NCBI GenBank assembly: GCA_016208085.1
Contig: JACQYT010000016.1
Location: 62,001-126,000 of the forward strand
Direction: 5' to 3'
Source of the DNA: Elusimicrobiota bacterium
GTDB taxonomy: Bacteria; Elusimicrobiota; Elusimicrobia; Elusimicrobiales; UBA9959
Length of the DNA: 64,000 nucleotides
The translations under genes were made by a program, and so were the position numbers. This document shows positions 22,401 through 37,400 of the stretch, piece by piece. The notes beneath the pieces were generated by a model, which was not told where the DNA came from, searched no databases, and saw only the letters and a program-made list of their open reading frames with translations. Numbering within the stretch: the stretch's first letter is position 1; the number at the start of each line of letters is the position of its first letter.

Positions 22401-25400
22401 CAGGGCATTTGATCTGGCGGAGCCCTATCCCACCGCGGACGGCGGGAATGAACAAAACCCCTGGACAGTCAGGAATTTTATAATAGACGGGACCCCGCCT
22501 GTTTCAAGAGTATCGACGCCGGCCGCGGGCGGTTATATAAGCGGCTCCCTGCCGGAGATTTCAGGAACAAGCTACGGCGGGCTGTCGGGACTGAAATCGG
22601 GCGCGGACGGCCTGAAGCTCAGGGTTTACTACGTTTATGGAACCGACACCTGGTACTGGTACGGCGCAAGCTGGAGTTCTGCCGCCGCGAAGGATCTGCC
22701 TGTTGACTTTACGGCGTCAGTCTCCACACTCACCTGGAAATATCCGCCCACCGGCCAGGAGCCGCCCACGATCTCAACCCATAACCAGATATATAAAATT
22801 TCAATCGCGGGCGTTGACCTGGCGGCTAACGCGGAAACCGCTTCGGAGATTTCCGAAACTTCGGATTTGAATAAACCGGTCATCACAATTTCAACGCCGA
22901 TGGCGGGCGCGGACGCCTTCTACGGCCCGGCAAGGGCGATTGATCCAATTGTCGGTAAATCCACCGATTCGCCAAGCGGAATCGTTCCCCCGATCAAAAC
23001 GCAGCTTTCAAATATCTCGGAAGAGGGGGCAACCAAGCCCAAGTGGGATGGGAACGCCTGGGTTGTTGTTGACTCAACCTGGCTAATAACAACCGACATT
23101 GATCCCTGGACACTGGCGGCCCCGGCCTGGGTAAACAACAAGCGCTATAAAGCCGAGATGTACGCGAAGGATAAAGTCGACAATAAAACGGTAAGCGACG
23201 TCAAGAGGGAGTTCATTTATGACGTAAACAAGCCGTCTTCCACGATCCTGGTCCCGGGCGCCCAGTTCCATAACAACTCACAGATAAAGACGCTTTCAGG
23301 AACCGCCATTGACTGGGTGAACTTCTCCGCCACGGAAGCGGTTTCGGGAATCGTCCCGGCCGGAATTGAAATACAGATTTCGGACAATCCGACTTATGAA
23401 AGCGGCAATTCATTTGACGGAACCGGTTTTGCGGCCGGCAGTTTCTGGAGGCCGGTGAAAATCACGTTCACCGACGTGGTGAGTGACTCCGTTATTGGGG
23501 TTGACATAAACAAAAAGGCCGACTGGAATTATCCCAACGCAGATTCCTGGCCGCCCTCTTTAAGCGAAGGGACGACTTATTACGTGCGGGTCCGCTCAAA
23601 AGACAGGTCAATAAATCTTGGAGCGTACGTTGAAAAACCATTCTGTTATGACAATTCCGCGCCTACCTCCACTATCACAATGCCCGGCAATTTTGCCTAT
23701 ACTCCGCTGCCCTACATTGAAGGTACCGTGGCGGAACTTGTTTCAAAACTGAATTCGGGAGACGGCGTTCAGGCGGCGGTGTACTGGCCGGCGGAAGATG
23801 AGTATTGGAATGGAACGGGCTGGTCGGCGGCCGGGACCTTCGACGCTGCTGTTAACTGGCTGAACGCGACTGAAATTAACGGTTCTACCTGGACTTACAA
23901 GAAGACGGAACTGGAAAATGAATTTAAGACTATACCGGCCGCCCGCAAATACAGCGCGTTTGTGAGAGCGAAAGACGTTGTTATAAACGCGAACCGGCCC
24001 GACACAAAACCGGCTGGGGGCGGCGTGGATTTTACGATAGACCGTTTTGCTCCCGTTTCAAAGACCACATATCCGGCTGTCGGCAACGGTTCCATGGGTT
24101 ACTTTAATGCCCCCATAAATAACCTGGCCGGAACGGCGGCAGAAGTTGAAGCTGGTTATCCCTCGGGCGTGAACCAGGTTTATGCGAGAATAAGGAGGTT
24201 TGACGGCGCGAACGCCAGATGCGATTATAGCTGGGCCGATAATCTATGGACCACGACGTTATCGGACGGCTGGAGGGCGAAAGACGCGGGCGCTCCCGAA
24301 TCCTGGATCAAAATGATCTCGGAAAGCGCGTTTAAAGGGGTAAACGCCGGAGACTGTTATAAAGACCAGGATAAAGGCAACGGCTTTAAATTTGAAATCC
24401 AGTCTTACGCGCGGGACAATACGCAGCCTGTTTTCGGCGGACCGAATACCGAAGTGGCTTACGCGACCGCGACTTTTATAATTGACTATACCACGCCCAC
24501 GGCGTTCATACAAAACCCGCCGCATCTGGGTTATTTCAGCGCATTATCCTCCGTGGGCGGAACCGCCGCGGATCCTCTTGCCTTCAGCGGCGCTGTTCCG
24601 GGCGGACTTAAGTTGATAAGCCTTGAACTTGCGGACACCGACAGAAGCCCGCAAAAATACTGGAACTTCAATACCGCGGCCTGGCAGGATGCTTACGTTT
24701 CAACCACAAACGCGGCTTCTGCCGACTGGAGCATGACCGCTTTGCCCGTGAACGACCCGAAGACAGCGGCAAATTCCTGGGCGGTTTCAAGAGCAAGCGC
24801 CACATTTGTGCTGAAGGCGGAAATAACCGATAAAGCGGGAAATTACTCAGCCTTCAGCCTGAATCAGTCGTCGTTCACGCTTGATCTGATAGAACCTGAT
24901 TCCGTTATCACAGTTCCCGACGCTGAAAACGGGAACAAACTTTCAATCCCGAAGCTCTCAGGGACCGCCGCCGACTTTTTAGCGGATATTTCTACGGTCC
25001 AGGTGAGAATCTCGCAGGATACGACACAAAATGATCCCGACAATGATCCGGCTTGTACGGATACGGGAAATAACGGCAATTACTGGGACGGCGCCGCCTG
25101 GCAGACTTCCCAAAAATGGCTGGGCGTTGATTCCTATAATTCTACGGATGACAAATGGGAATTCAACTCCTCAAGCGTCGCCTGGAAGCCTTATTGCTAC
25201 TATATCGTAAAATCAAGCGCGACCGATAAGGTGCAAAACGGCGAATCAAGTTTCGGTTCAAGAAGATTCAAGTTTGATCCGCCTCCTTCCCTGACAAGAA
25301 TAACAGTCCCGGGGGATGGGAAATATCATAAGGCGCTGACGTTTGTAAAAGGCACCGCGAATTCCGACACAAAAGACCTCACGCTTGAAATAAAAAGGCG

Positions 25401-28400
25401 CAGCGACAATTACTACTGGAACTTTAATTCCCAGGTCTGGGAGAGCGCCCAGGTCTCAACGGGGCCGATTGTTCCTTCAGCCGGCGCATGGCTGTTTGAT
25501 AAAAATATACCGTCTTTTGTCAACGATTCTTCCTATACGTTCAAATCAACCGGGAGAAACTCTTCAAATATCAGTGAAGTCTCTCCGGCCGTGAATACCA
25601 TGTATTATGACAGCGCAGCGCCGGCTATCGGCCTGACGCTTCCCGACAGCGCGCTACAGTATTACAATGAAATGGTAAAAATCGACGGCACAGTCAAGGA
25701 TCCGCCGGGCGCGTCCCCGCCCGCGGCGGGCGTAAATAAAGTCTATGGCTGGATTAAGGCGCTAAACGGCGCTTATGAAGGAAAGTACTGGGATAATAAA
25801 ACATCTACTTTCACGGCGGCCTGGGCGCAGGCGGATAATGAGGGAAAATATTATGTGGCCGGCTCAACCTGGGATTATGCCGTTTCATATCCAACTGCCT
25901 GTTTCATAAACAGAGTCCGCTACGAAGTAAAATCAAAAGCCGCAGATTTGACTTACAGCAATGACGTGATTTCCGCAAATGAATCCAGCCTGCCGGATAC
26001 GGGCATTGACTTTGACTTTGACCTAATCACGCCGACCGCCACTGTCACCGCTGTTTCAGCCGGCCAGGCCCGTTCCGGAGTCTCAATCGCGTCGGGAACG
26101 CTCCAGGAAGAATTGATGCTGGCAAATGCCAGCGAACAGCCCGGCGTTCAGATCCAAACAGTCAGGGTGCATATTAAGGACAATAAAGGGGGTCAGTACT
26201 GGACCGGTTCAGCCTGGAGCAGTGATTCTTCGGTTTCAACAACCGCCGCGGTTCATCAGTCCTCCTGGTCCACAACAAGCGTGCCGGATTGGGCGGATAA
26301 CGCGATATACACCATGTGGGCCGAGGCTGAAGACAAAGCGGGCAATGTCCAGACAAACTTTACAGACAATGGTTCTTCGGTTACGTTTACGGCCGATGAA
26401 ACGGCGCCGGACATTGTGATAAACCTGCCCGCGGCTAATTCAAAAATTTCTTCGCTTTCAGAAGCCAAGGGCACCGCCAATGATCCGAACTGGGCGACCA
26501 ATTCGGGAATTAAGAACGCTAAAAACATCCAGGTTTCAATTTCATACCTAGATGGCTCAAGCACCTATTACTATGACAACGCCTCCTCGTTCTCATCCGC
26601 GACCCTCAATGAGACAAATTCGTTCTGGGAGGCTACCGGCTGGACGGCGGATGGACCTTCTTCGGGAACCTGGAAATATGCGCCCTCGGGGCTTGCCGGC
26701 GCGATGGCCGATAACAAGGTTTACAGAGTGAGAGCAAGGGCTAACGATAATGCGATTCCGATGGTAAATCTTTCCAATCTTGTGGTAAACGCCGGCATAA
26801 TATACGATAAAACGCCGCCCGTATCGCGGATTACCTCTCCAAAGGAGTCTGCACAGTTAAAAGCTCTCTCGTCAATTACCGGAACCGCGAAGGATAATCT
26901 GGCGGGAATATCAGCCAAGAGCCAGATTGAGGCGGCGATCCAGGAGGTTTCGCCTAGCGGCGGTCATTGGAACGGGGTGGTTCCCGGGACTTTCACCGGC
27001 ACGGCTGAGACATTTTACAACCTCAATAACGACGCCTCGCTGAATTCAACTTATGACGGCACAAACTGGGCATTTGACACCCCGGCGCTGCAAAACGGCT
27101 ACACCTACAGGATAAAAGTAAGGGCAAAAGACGATGTGTCTCCCCCGAACGCGGAAACCGAGATTTCTTCAATAACGTTCGTTTATGACACACAGGCTCC
27201 CGCCGCCGCGATTACCTATCCTGCGGGTTTGCCTGATTCAAAAGGCAATCTCAAGGCGGAGACCTATAAGGAGATAAAGGGAACCGCTTTTGAGAAGTTC
27301 ACGATAAAGTCCGCTTCAATTTCATTCCAGGAGGACAGCACCAGTCTTTATTATGACCAGGCAACTTCAACATTCAATTCAACCGCGCAAAAATGGCTGA
27401 CCGCGGCGATTTCGGGCGCGGGTCCCAATTATACCTGGATAGGTTCAACCGTGCCTCTCCAGGATAACAGGAAATACAATATCAGGGTTACGGCCGACGA
27501 CGCCGCGGGCAATGTTTTAACTCCCCCGTCGCCCACGTCAATAAGATACGACATCACCGAGCCGAAGTCCAATGTGACAAGCCCCGCCGACGAGAGCTTT
27601 CTCAATAACCTGAGTTCGGTATCGGGAACTGCCGAGGACCCTAATTCGGATCCCTCGGGAGTTAAAGCGACCCAGATCAGGATCCAGAGGAACGCCGATA
27701 GTTCCTACTGGACAGGTTCAATCTGGTCCGGCAACGAGGCCTGGCTGGCGGGCGAGGGAGGAACTTCCTGGACCAAGAATACGCAGCTGCCGCCCTCAAA
27801 CAATACGGCGGACGGCCTTGAAGACGGGAAGCTTTACGCGGTCAAATCAATATCATACGACGTGGCCGGAAACACCCAGAGCGTATTGCTTTCAGGAATT
27901 TCATTCAGGTTTGACGTTTCATCGCCGACCGCGTACACGCTGCAGCCTGAAAATAACAGGCGATACAATAAACTCGCCCAAATAAACGGAACCGCCAAAG
28001 ACGCTTTCAACGTCAAATATCCGCAGGTCAGAATTTGTGATACTTCTTTGACCAAGTACTGGAAGGGCGGCGCCGGTTGGGTTGATTCGTCCGACCCAGA
28101 TTTCCCGGAAATATGGAACGTGGCGGCCGGCTCTTCCTCAACGAACGCCGAATTCACCTGGAAATATGATTCCTCGGCCGTGACCTGGCCCGACAGAGAC
28201 AATGAATTAAGAGCCGACGTGAAAGTGATTGACGAGGCGGGAAACTATAACATACCCGCGTCAACGTTCAGTTTTGACAAAACCGCGCCGAAGTCGGAAA
28301 TACGCTATCCCCCCGTTGACGACGTGACTTATTCCTCCATGGCCTCAATTTCAGGGACTTCCTATGACCTGACCTCGGCGATAAATGACGTGAAAATAAG

Positions 28401-31400
28401 AATGTGGTATCTGAGCGCCGGCGCTACGTACTACTGGTCGCCTGTCTCTCCGCACTGGCAGGATACGGACACGGGCTGGGTGTCAATCGCGGGCGCCGGC
28501 GGAGCGAAAAACACATACAATCCCTGGTCATATACAAATTCGGACTTTACAAATCCGGGGGCGGTTACCTACGCGTGGAAAGAAGGCACGCATGACGGCA
28601 AGAACGGAAAAATATTCAATATCGCGACAAAAGCGATTGATTCCACTTCAAATGAAGAGGTCCTCTGGAGCACCAGAACATTTAAATTTGATAATGAGCC
28701 GCCGATGTCAAGACCGGTTATCCCCGGACCTGATACGGCAGTAAGAGCATTAGGCGCATTGTCGGGAACTTCAGTTGATGAAGTAAGCGCTGTTGAAAGC
28801 GCCAATGTTTCTCTATATTGCGAAGAATTAGCCAAATATTATGACGGTTCCACGTTTACCGCCACTTCAGAAACATGGTTAAAGGTGACATATCTCTATC
28901 CTTCTTCCTGGACGTACACAGTTGTAGACTCAGAGCTAAAATTTGTAAACGGAAGACATTATGTAGCCAAATCATCCGCCGCTGATACAATAGGACTTGT
29001 GCAGACTGATATCGGCAAGTCCAGATTCCTCTATGATACTAAGGAACCAAAGAGTTCAGTTACAAATCCGGTGAATGGGGCGATTTATACCGACCAGAAG
29101 GTTATTGTCGGAAATTCTTCCGACCCGGGATTTACTTCAGGAATAGACGGGGCCGGTTCCGGAGTTTATCCGAGTTTAGCCTGGCATAAGGGCAAAATTG
29201 AAATATGCGTGTTCAGGGATACCGCTCCATATATGGACGCGGAAGGTCCTCTTACTTACGGCGCAGGCTCAGGCTGGGACAATACAGGATATTTCTGGAC
29301 CGGTTCAACATGGAACCCTGTTTCAGACGGCGCCAAATGGGTTCAGGGCAAGTTCACGGACGAGGCAGGCAACTGGCAGTACGATGGCCTTGTATGCGTG
29401 TCAACCTCCGTTCCGTGCTGGTTCAGAGGCGACAATTATGCTGCATGGGCCAGAGCTGCTGATAATGTAAACAATTTACAGACTTCATACGAATCAGGTC
29501 CAAAATTCGGTATATCTGCGGAGGCGCAAAGCTTTGCGCTTTCCGTAACGAAAAATCCAATGATTGCCGGTGATGCCAGTGTTCAGCTTAGCGTTACGGC
29601 AAAAGATGGACCGGACGGCGCTGGCGCCAAAGCTTCAGGTTATTTAGGAACAGTAAATTTCTATATTGACGGGGTTCCAGGCGGACCTGAATACATGGAC
29701 ACCGATGACAATCCCGATGATTTGCATGGCCTGCCGAAGCAGTATCAATTTATCAAATCCGATTATGGCGAAAAGGCGGATTTCATTCTTAAGTTAAGGA
29801 AAGCAGAGGTAAGGCAGCTTCGGGTTGAAGACAGAGATAAGTCAAGCGTTTATGGAGTTTTAAATGTTACTGTCAACCCTGATGTTCCCGACAGAATCCA
29901 GGTAATCGCGGACTATGACCCCGCGGGACAAACACCTGCTCCCGGGAAAATGGAACCGTCCGGCAGTGAAGGAAGAACCGGCGTCCCCAGAACAAAGGTA
30001 GCAGGAAACTCATTCTATGTTCTGCTTCAGGTCACTGACAAATACTGGAACCTTGTTGTATCTTCAAAGGCTTCAGTTTCAGCAACAGACACTGACATCT
30101 ATAATTACGAGGCAAGTCCGGATGTAACTGCGGTGTTTACAGGGTCAACTACAATCTCCAGAAGTTTTGTGTCGGCTGATCCCGCCGGATGGCAGGTCAG
30201 CGCTACAGGACAGGGCACATACGCCAATCCATGCAATCCCTCTGATAAAGTCCCCGTCATCTCTCAGGAGGCGGACAGGCTCCTTGTTGTCATGACCGGA
30301 GAGACAAAGGTTCAGGGCAAATATCTTACCGATCCCAAAGGAAAAACAGGCGCTCCGGACGATACTTTTGCCGGAGGCGCTACCACAGGAACTGTTTACG
30401 CAGTTGACCCGTATTACAACGTTGACCCCGCCAAAAATTTCCCAGTCGCGGCTGAAATATCAACCGACAAGTATGATATTACGCCGTCTTCAAAAAATCT
30501 TACAAACGGCTCAACGACATTTATATTTCTGCCTGTAACCGCTGGAACTCATACAATAAAAGCGCAGTCATCCTCTCTGCCGGCTGCCACCTCGGTATAT
30601 TATACGCCGAATCCCGTGGAAGTATGGTGGGCAGCGCCTGTTAAATTACATCTTATAGCCGAAGGACAAAGTCTGGATCCGGGAAAACCGGCTTATGGCT
30701 CAAATCCTTCTCCCGGCGGAAAATCAGGCTCTCCGTCGGCGCTTATAGCGGGAGTAACCACGCAGATGACTGTGTATCTGGTTGACGACTACTACAATCT
30801 CGTCAAAGGAACCACTCCGTGGCTGGCAGTGTCTTCAAATACTCCGCTTGTTGAAATGCAGTTTACAAGCGACCCGAATATCCAGTTAAGGGGTTTTGCG
30901 CCGAATCCTTACGAGAAGAGTTTAATAGCGGGAACGACTAATTTTAGTTTCATTCCGGTTACAAGAAATCAAAGTCCGGGGCTTTCAGTCAGAATCAGAG
31001 ACACGCAGGCAACCGGCACAAGTTTCAGCACCGACACTGTGAGCGCAATAATAGTTAATCCAAATCAGGTTGTGGCTTTGCAGGTTCTTGTGCCGGGCGA
31101 ATCAGGAGGGGGCGAGAGCGCCTCAGAGGGAGCCATTTCAGGAAAAACAGGCAGTCCGGGTCCTCTTGCGGCAGGGACTGATTATACCCTGACTGTTCGC
31201 TCAGTTGATAAGTACTGGAACCTGGCTCCTGACGGAAGAAAAGTCAGGATCACATCCAATGACATTTATGCCGACCATCCTGACCAGCAGTCCCTTGCAA
31301 ATGGAGTCGCAAATATCTCCGGATTCCTGCCGAGCGCGGCAACCGGAAATCTTGTCATAAATGCAATTGATGACGACACAATAGACCCAGAGCTTGAGCT

Positions 31401-34400
31401 CCAGACGGTTTCCAAAATAACCGTAAATCCAGGTTCTCCGTCAAAGATGATATTTATGCTTCCCGAGCAGTATCTTGTGCCCGGCAAAACAGTCGCTCCA
31501 TATGGAGTGGCCGGGACTATCTCTACCCAGACCGCGGGCAACGCTTTCACGGCCATGGTGTATGCCGCGGATTCGCGATACAACAGGGTAAGCGGCGTTA
31601 ACAAAACAGATAAGATACGGATTACCTCTGACGACCCCAACGCGCAGCTTATCGGTACTTACAGCATGACTGACGGAAGCGCGACTATAACCGGGATAAC
31701 GCTAAAGACTGCAGGGACAAGGATGCTTACCGCCACCGACATAAGCGACACGCCTCTGGCCAAGTCCCAGTCCGGCAACTTCACGCTAAAGCCCAATGTC
31801 CCGACCAAGATCAGAGCGCTTGTTCCCGATGAGACAAGAGCGCCCGGCACATCAACCGGCAAGAGCGGCACGGTCAAGGGGCAGAAAGCCGGCGTGCCTT
31901 TTGAGGTGACGGTGGATATAACCGACGCTTACTTCAACCTGATTGGCGACGCAAGCCAGGACATAAAGCTGACAGCCAACGATCCTTATGCCACAATTTC
32001 TCCCTCCAGCCAGACCATCGTTTCCTCAGGCACGTTCACTGTCACGCCTATAGTCAAGGGCACATTGCAGATGAAGGCAATGCCTGTGGATTTTCTCAAG
32101 GAGCCTATCCTTTCCACCGGCACAGCCTCGGACATCAGCGTTTCACCCAACATTCCCAAGCGGCTGCTGCTGTTCCTGCCGGACGAAAGTTCCAAGCCCG
32201 GTCCAAAAGGCACCGGCGGCAAATCCGGCGCCGTCGCGGTACAGAAAGCCGGCGTAGACTTCCAGGTCAAGGTCGGGGTAGTGGACGACTATTCCAACAT
32301 AGTGCCCAATAAGGCGGTGGATGTCAAGGTAAACACGCCGCTGGACCCCTACGCCCCTTCCATTGCCACCGCGCCGGTCAACACCGATACCGGCTATACC
32401 GACCCGATATTTGTCAATATGAGGAAAGCCGCTAACCACTATCTGGAAGCGATAGATTACAACGGCGATACCGGCCTGGGCAGCGATCCGAAGTCTTCCA
32501 CATTCACCGTCACTCCGGCAGACCCCATAGGCCTCCTGCTATTGATGCCGGGCGAGACAGCTTTGCCCGGCGCGGGCAGTTATCCCAGCGGAGGCAAAAC
32601 GGCGCTGATCTCCACCCCGACAGCCGGCGCGCCCTTTAACGTGACCGTAAACCTCGTGGACGTCTTTATGAACCGCTATGAAGGTTATGAAACCGGACCC
32701 GAAGTTTATATCAACACATCGGACCCCTATGACCAGAACTCCGCTACCACCACGTTGAATTTCGGCGCGGTCAATATCATTCTTAACGTGGTAAAGAAGA
32801 GCACCGGTACTTCAGTCAAAGTCTTTCCGGCCCCGGGCGGCGCCAACCTGGTCTGTACCGCCAATAATCCGGCTGTCTGCGCCAATGACGACGCAGCGGC
32901 AAAATCCTCTTTCAAAGTCTACGCCTCCACGGCGGTCGCTCTGGCGGTGTTCCTGCCCGGCGAAAAGCTGGTCGAGGGAAAATGTGATATTGTCCCGCCG
33001 TGCGACCCAGGCATTGCGGCCGGCAAACCGGGCAGGACCGGCGATCCTGCTCCATATACCATCGGTTCCGGCTCACTTTATGCGACCGTGGCGCTTGTGG
33101 ACAAGTTCTATAACAAAGCCACCGAGCGCGTGGACACTGAGCAGGACACCAATCCCGTGGCCGTCCAGCCCAAAGTGAAAATAATTCTGCCCGATGATTC
33201 CAAGGCTCCCATACCGGCTGCCAGTACGCTTACTTACGGCGGAGCGGTGTTCACCGTCAACCCGAGGATATCCGTGGCGGACTACAACGTGCTGGCCGCT
33301 ACCACCCCTGATTCCAACGCTTCCTACGCAAACGGGCTCTCCACTACCACTGTTTATCCGGGACCGGCGACCCATCTCAACTACGTATTCGCCTCCACCA
33401 CCGTTGTGGCCGGCGAATGGTTCTCAGCGGACCTTTACGCGCTGGACGCTTATGAAAACGTAGTCTCCACCGGCCCCAATGTCTACGTGGGCACCGTGAC
33501 TTTCATAGTTGAAGACCAGGAGAATCTGAACCAGGATCCGGAGTTGCTGGCGGCCAGCACCGGTTATTCACCGGCCGACGCCGGCGTGAAAGAGCTTACC
33601 TCCTGGTTCAAACTTAAAAAGGCCGGGGAAGCCACCCTGGGGGCCGAGGATAATTCGGCGTCCCCGCCTATCGCCGTTTCCCCGCTGGCGCTGTTAACCG
33701 TGACGCCGAGCCTGCCCAACTCTTATAAAGTAGTTCCCAGCGACAATAAATCCATTTCTGCCGGCTCTTTATCAGGTCCCGGCCAGCAAGAGTTCCAGGC
33801 CCAACTGACCGACGCCTACGACAACAACATCTCCTCCAGCGGGCTGACCGCTTATATCCAGATAGCCACGTTCACCGGCACCGCCGGCGTTTTCTACTAT
33901 AAGTCCGACGGCATCTGGTACGAATACGGTTCCTCAATGACGGTCGTCACCGATTCAAGCGGCACCATCGGCGTGGTCATGGGGCTCGCCTACAGGGTGT
34001 CAAGCAAAGCCGGCGACTCGGCGCGGGTATGGGTCGGGACCGCGACCGTCAACATGCTTGAGAACTATATAGCCAGAAAGCAGAACGTTTCCGGCAAGCT
34101 TACCACGATAGGCGGCGTCCCGACCAAACTTGTCTTTATTGCGAACGAGGGCGAAACCCAGGTCCAGGACGCAGCTTCGGCCGGCGTAACGGAGGCGGGC
34201 GGCGGCGCAAAATTTACCGTTGAGCGCCGCGACGATTTTGACAACGCCACCCTGCAGGATAAAACCGATATTTATCTGATGATCCCCGATGAGCAGAAGG
34301 ACGTTCATACGAACTTAGGCAGGGAGTGGGGCTCTACCGGCGTCATCGGCGATTACGGTTTCAGAAACCTGATAAACGACCAATTCATACCGGCTGTCAG

Positions 34401-37400
34401 CATCATCTCGGGCAAGAGCCGCATATCGTTCAGATATCACGACCGCACGTCATCGTATTCCGGCGTTTCGCCGTCATCCAATACCTTTGAAGACTCGCGG
34501 CCGGGCTACTGGCAGATGGAAGCCCGTTCCGGCTCTATGCAGGCGGCTATCACCCAGCTCAAAATGAACCCGCGCGAAATAGTTAAGGTATCGTTTGACA
34601 ACGCGCCGCGCGCGATGCGCGCCGGTCAGGTAGTTGATGATCTCAGCGAGCTGCAGTTTTTCAGGGCGGAGCTCAGGGATGTGTTTGATAACCCCTCCAT
34701 CGCCACTATCCCCGTCCAGGTTGTGCTTTCCACAACCGAGCGTAAGGCCTCGTTAATAAACGATTCTTACGGCTTCTCGCTTTCAAGCGCTGTGTCAAAC
34801 GCTTTTCCGCCCATTTTTATCGCCACCATATCCATTATAAACCTGCCCATGGACAGTTACGGCACCACTTTCTACTATCTGGATACAACCGCCTCCAGCG
34901 TTTATGACGTTCCCGCCGACACCAGGCCCATAATAGGGCTGTCCGTCCCGGAGCAGGCGACCTGGGCCGCTTCCACGCAACCAGTTGTCATAACACCGAA
35001 TTATACCTACAGGGTCAACGTCAGTTCCGGCGCCGGCCAGACGCTTACGGCAGGCGTAATGTCCCCGGCGTTCGCATTCTCCATAGAAGACAGTTTCGGC
35101 AATCCCACGCCGGTCACAAAGGGTATAGAGGATTCTCCGGGGAACGGAGCTTCTTTCATCCTGAACTCGAATTCGCTCGGCGCTGTGAAGTTCTCCTCGC
35201 CCGGTCCGGATAATTTTATGGCGCCGCCGGGATCAGCCAAACTGATGCTGAACCAGGCTTCAACCACTTTCTACCTGATAGACACGCTGGCTTCCGCTCC
35301 CACCCATAAACTGACGGTAAATACGGTTAACGCCAAAGGCTGGTTGCCCGCGGTCTCTTCCTACACGGTCGTCCCCGCCCAACCGGACCATATAGCTTTC
35401 CGCACCGCGCCCAAGCGGCTGGTGGCGGGCACCACGGTGCAGTACGCCGATTATGTCCTCGGCGTCACCACGCCCACGGTCGTCTCCGTGGCGCTCATGG
35501 ACAAGTATGAGAACATCACCACCACCGGCTCCGACGTCAAGGTAATTTTCAAGGCGGCAAGGAACACCACCTACGGCGGCATAGACCCGTCGGAAACGGT
35601 GGATTCCTCCAATCCCAATTGGAAGCTGATAAAGACCAATCCGCTGGAACGGATCATTTTCCCCGGAGTTTCCGATTCAAGCATCTACGTCTGGGACACC
35701 ATTGTCGGGAGCGCCGCCGTTACCGCCGAGGCTTCTATCCCGTCCTACGGCGTCGGTTTCCCGCTCATTTCACAGGAGCAATATATAACGCCGAACATGG
35801 CCTCGTTTTTTACGCTGCATCACAGCTATACGTCCGGCAGCCCGCTCAGGGTGCTTTCTCCCGGAACCATCACGCTCAAAGCGCGCGATAAATACGGCAA
35901 CCAGGCCACCGGAGATTCAGTAAACGGCCGGTACTACACCGGCAAGGTGAAAATGGGGACCAACAGCAAAGGCTCCGCGGACCTCAGGGACTATTTAACC
36001 CTGACCACGGATTACGTATTCATACAGGACGACGCGGGCAAAAGACAACTGCTGCTGGAAGACACCATGGTGGAAAAGCTGAAAGTCAGCGTCACCGATT
36101 ATTACAATAGTTCGCTTTTCGGCTATACCAACGACGGCGACAGGGGGCTCCCGGTGCAGTCCGACGGCGATGTCGTCCTGAGCGGCATGGTAATCACGCC
36201 GGTAGATGTCGCGCCGCAGGACCCGCTGCCCGCCGCCAAGGTGTCCATAGGCATCACCAGGACGCAGCTTTACCAGGGCGACGGCGTACTGGCCGGCGTT
36301 CCGAGCCCCGTGGCGATGCTGAGGCTTACCATGCAGACCGCCCCGGCCGGTTCGCCGCCGGCGTACCTCAGCTCCGTGCAGGTCAAGAGTTCCGGCACTC
36401 TTTTATGGTCGGACATCGCCGAAGCGGGGTTCTACGCCGATAGTCCGGACAAGGGACAGACCGGCGTGTTCGACGGGGAAACGTGTCTCGGTTGCGCTCC
36501 GTCGGATATCTTCATCTCCAGCGGCGTTTATGACACGGAGATGGGCTCCTGGCAGTTTGAGGAACTGAATGTGAAAGTCTCCACCGCCGTGCTTATTTCC
36601 AACACCCCCAGGATTTTCTTCCTGACGGTCAGGGTTTCCACGTCGGCCGCCACGCCCAGGGATTTCGCGATGGCGCTTAACAACCCCAGCTTCGTGGTGC
36701 TGACTTCCACTTTTGTGGGCGTGGCCTATAATAATTTCCCCATTGTCACCAGCACCTCGCCGGTTAGGAACAAGCCTGCGGTTGTCAATGTAGAGGCAAG
36801 CGACATAGCCGCCTGGTGGCAGCCGCAGGTGGGCACCACCACGTTACCGCTTGCGCAGTATCCGTACGTGGATCAGGGCGAAAGCCGCGTAGGCATGCTC
36901 AAAATCCGCGCCTGGACCGATGACTTTGTAGGCAGTCTAAAGACGCTTAGAATAGTCAAGACCGGCACCGGCGCGGGAGCCGATCTCGTAAGCATGAGGC
37001 TATTTCTTGACGCGATAGGCGGCGACTATGAGCAGGGCAACGGGATATTCGAAGCCGCCGTAGACAAAGAAATAACCGATCCGCTCGCCCCCCCGGCCAG
37101 CGATCCGGAGGATCCGGAGCAGTTCATTCTGCCGATCAAGGATATTGTGCTGGACGGCAAGCTGACCACGACCCCCAAGACTTACTTTGTAGTCTATGAG
37201 TTCGCCTCCAGCGCCGTTCCGGGCCTGACCCACGGGGCAAAACTGGAAACCAGCGGCGTGAATCTCGCGGACGGCATCGTGGCCGCGTTCACGGCGGTCA
37301 ACTCTTCCACCGTGCCGGTCAAGCCGACAAGCAACGTCGTTTATCTGCTGGATGTAAACAAAACCCTGCCCAACGACTTTGCCAAGCCCACTTCCGTCAC

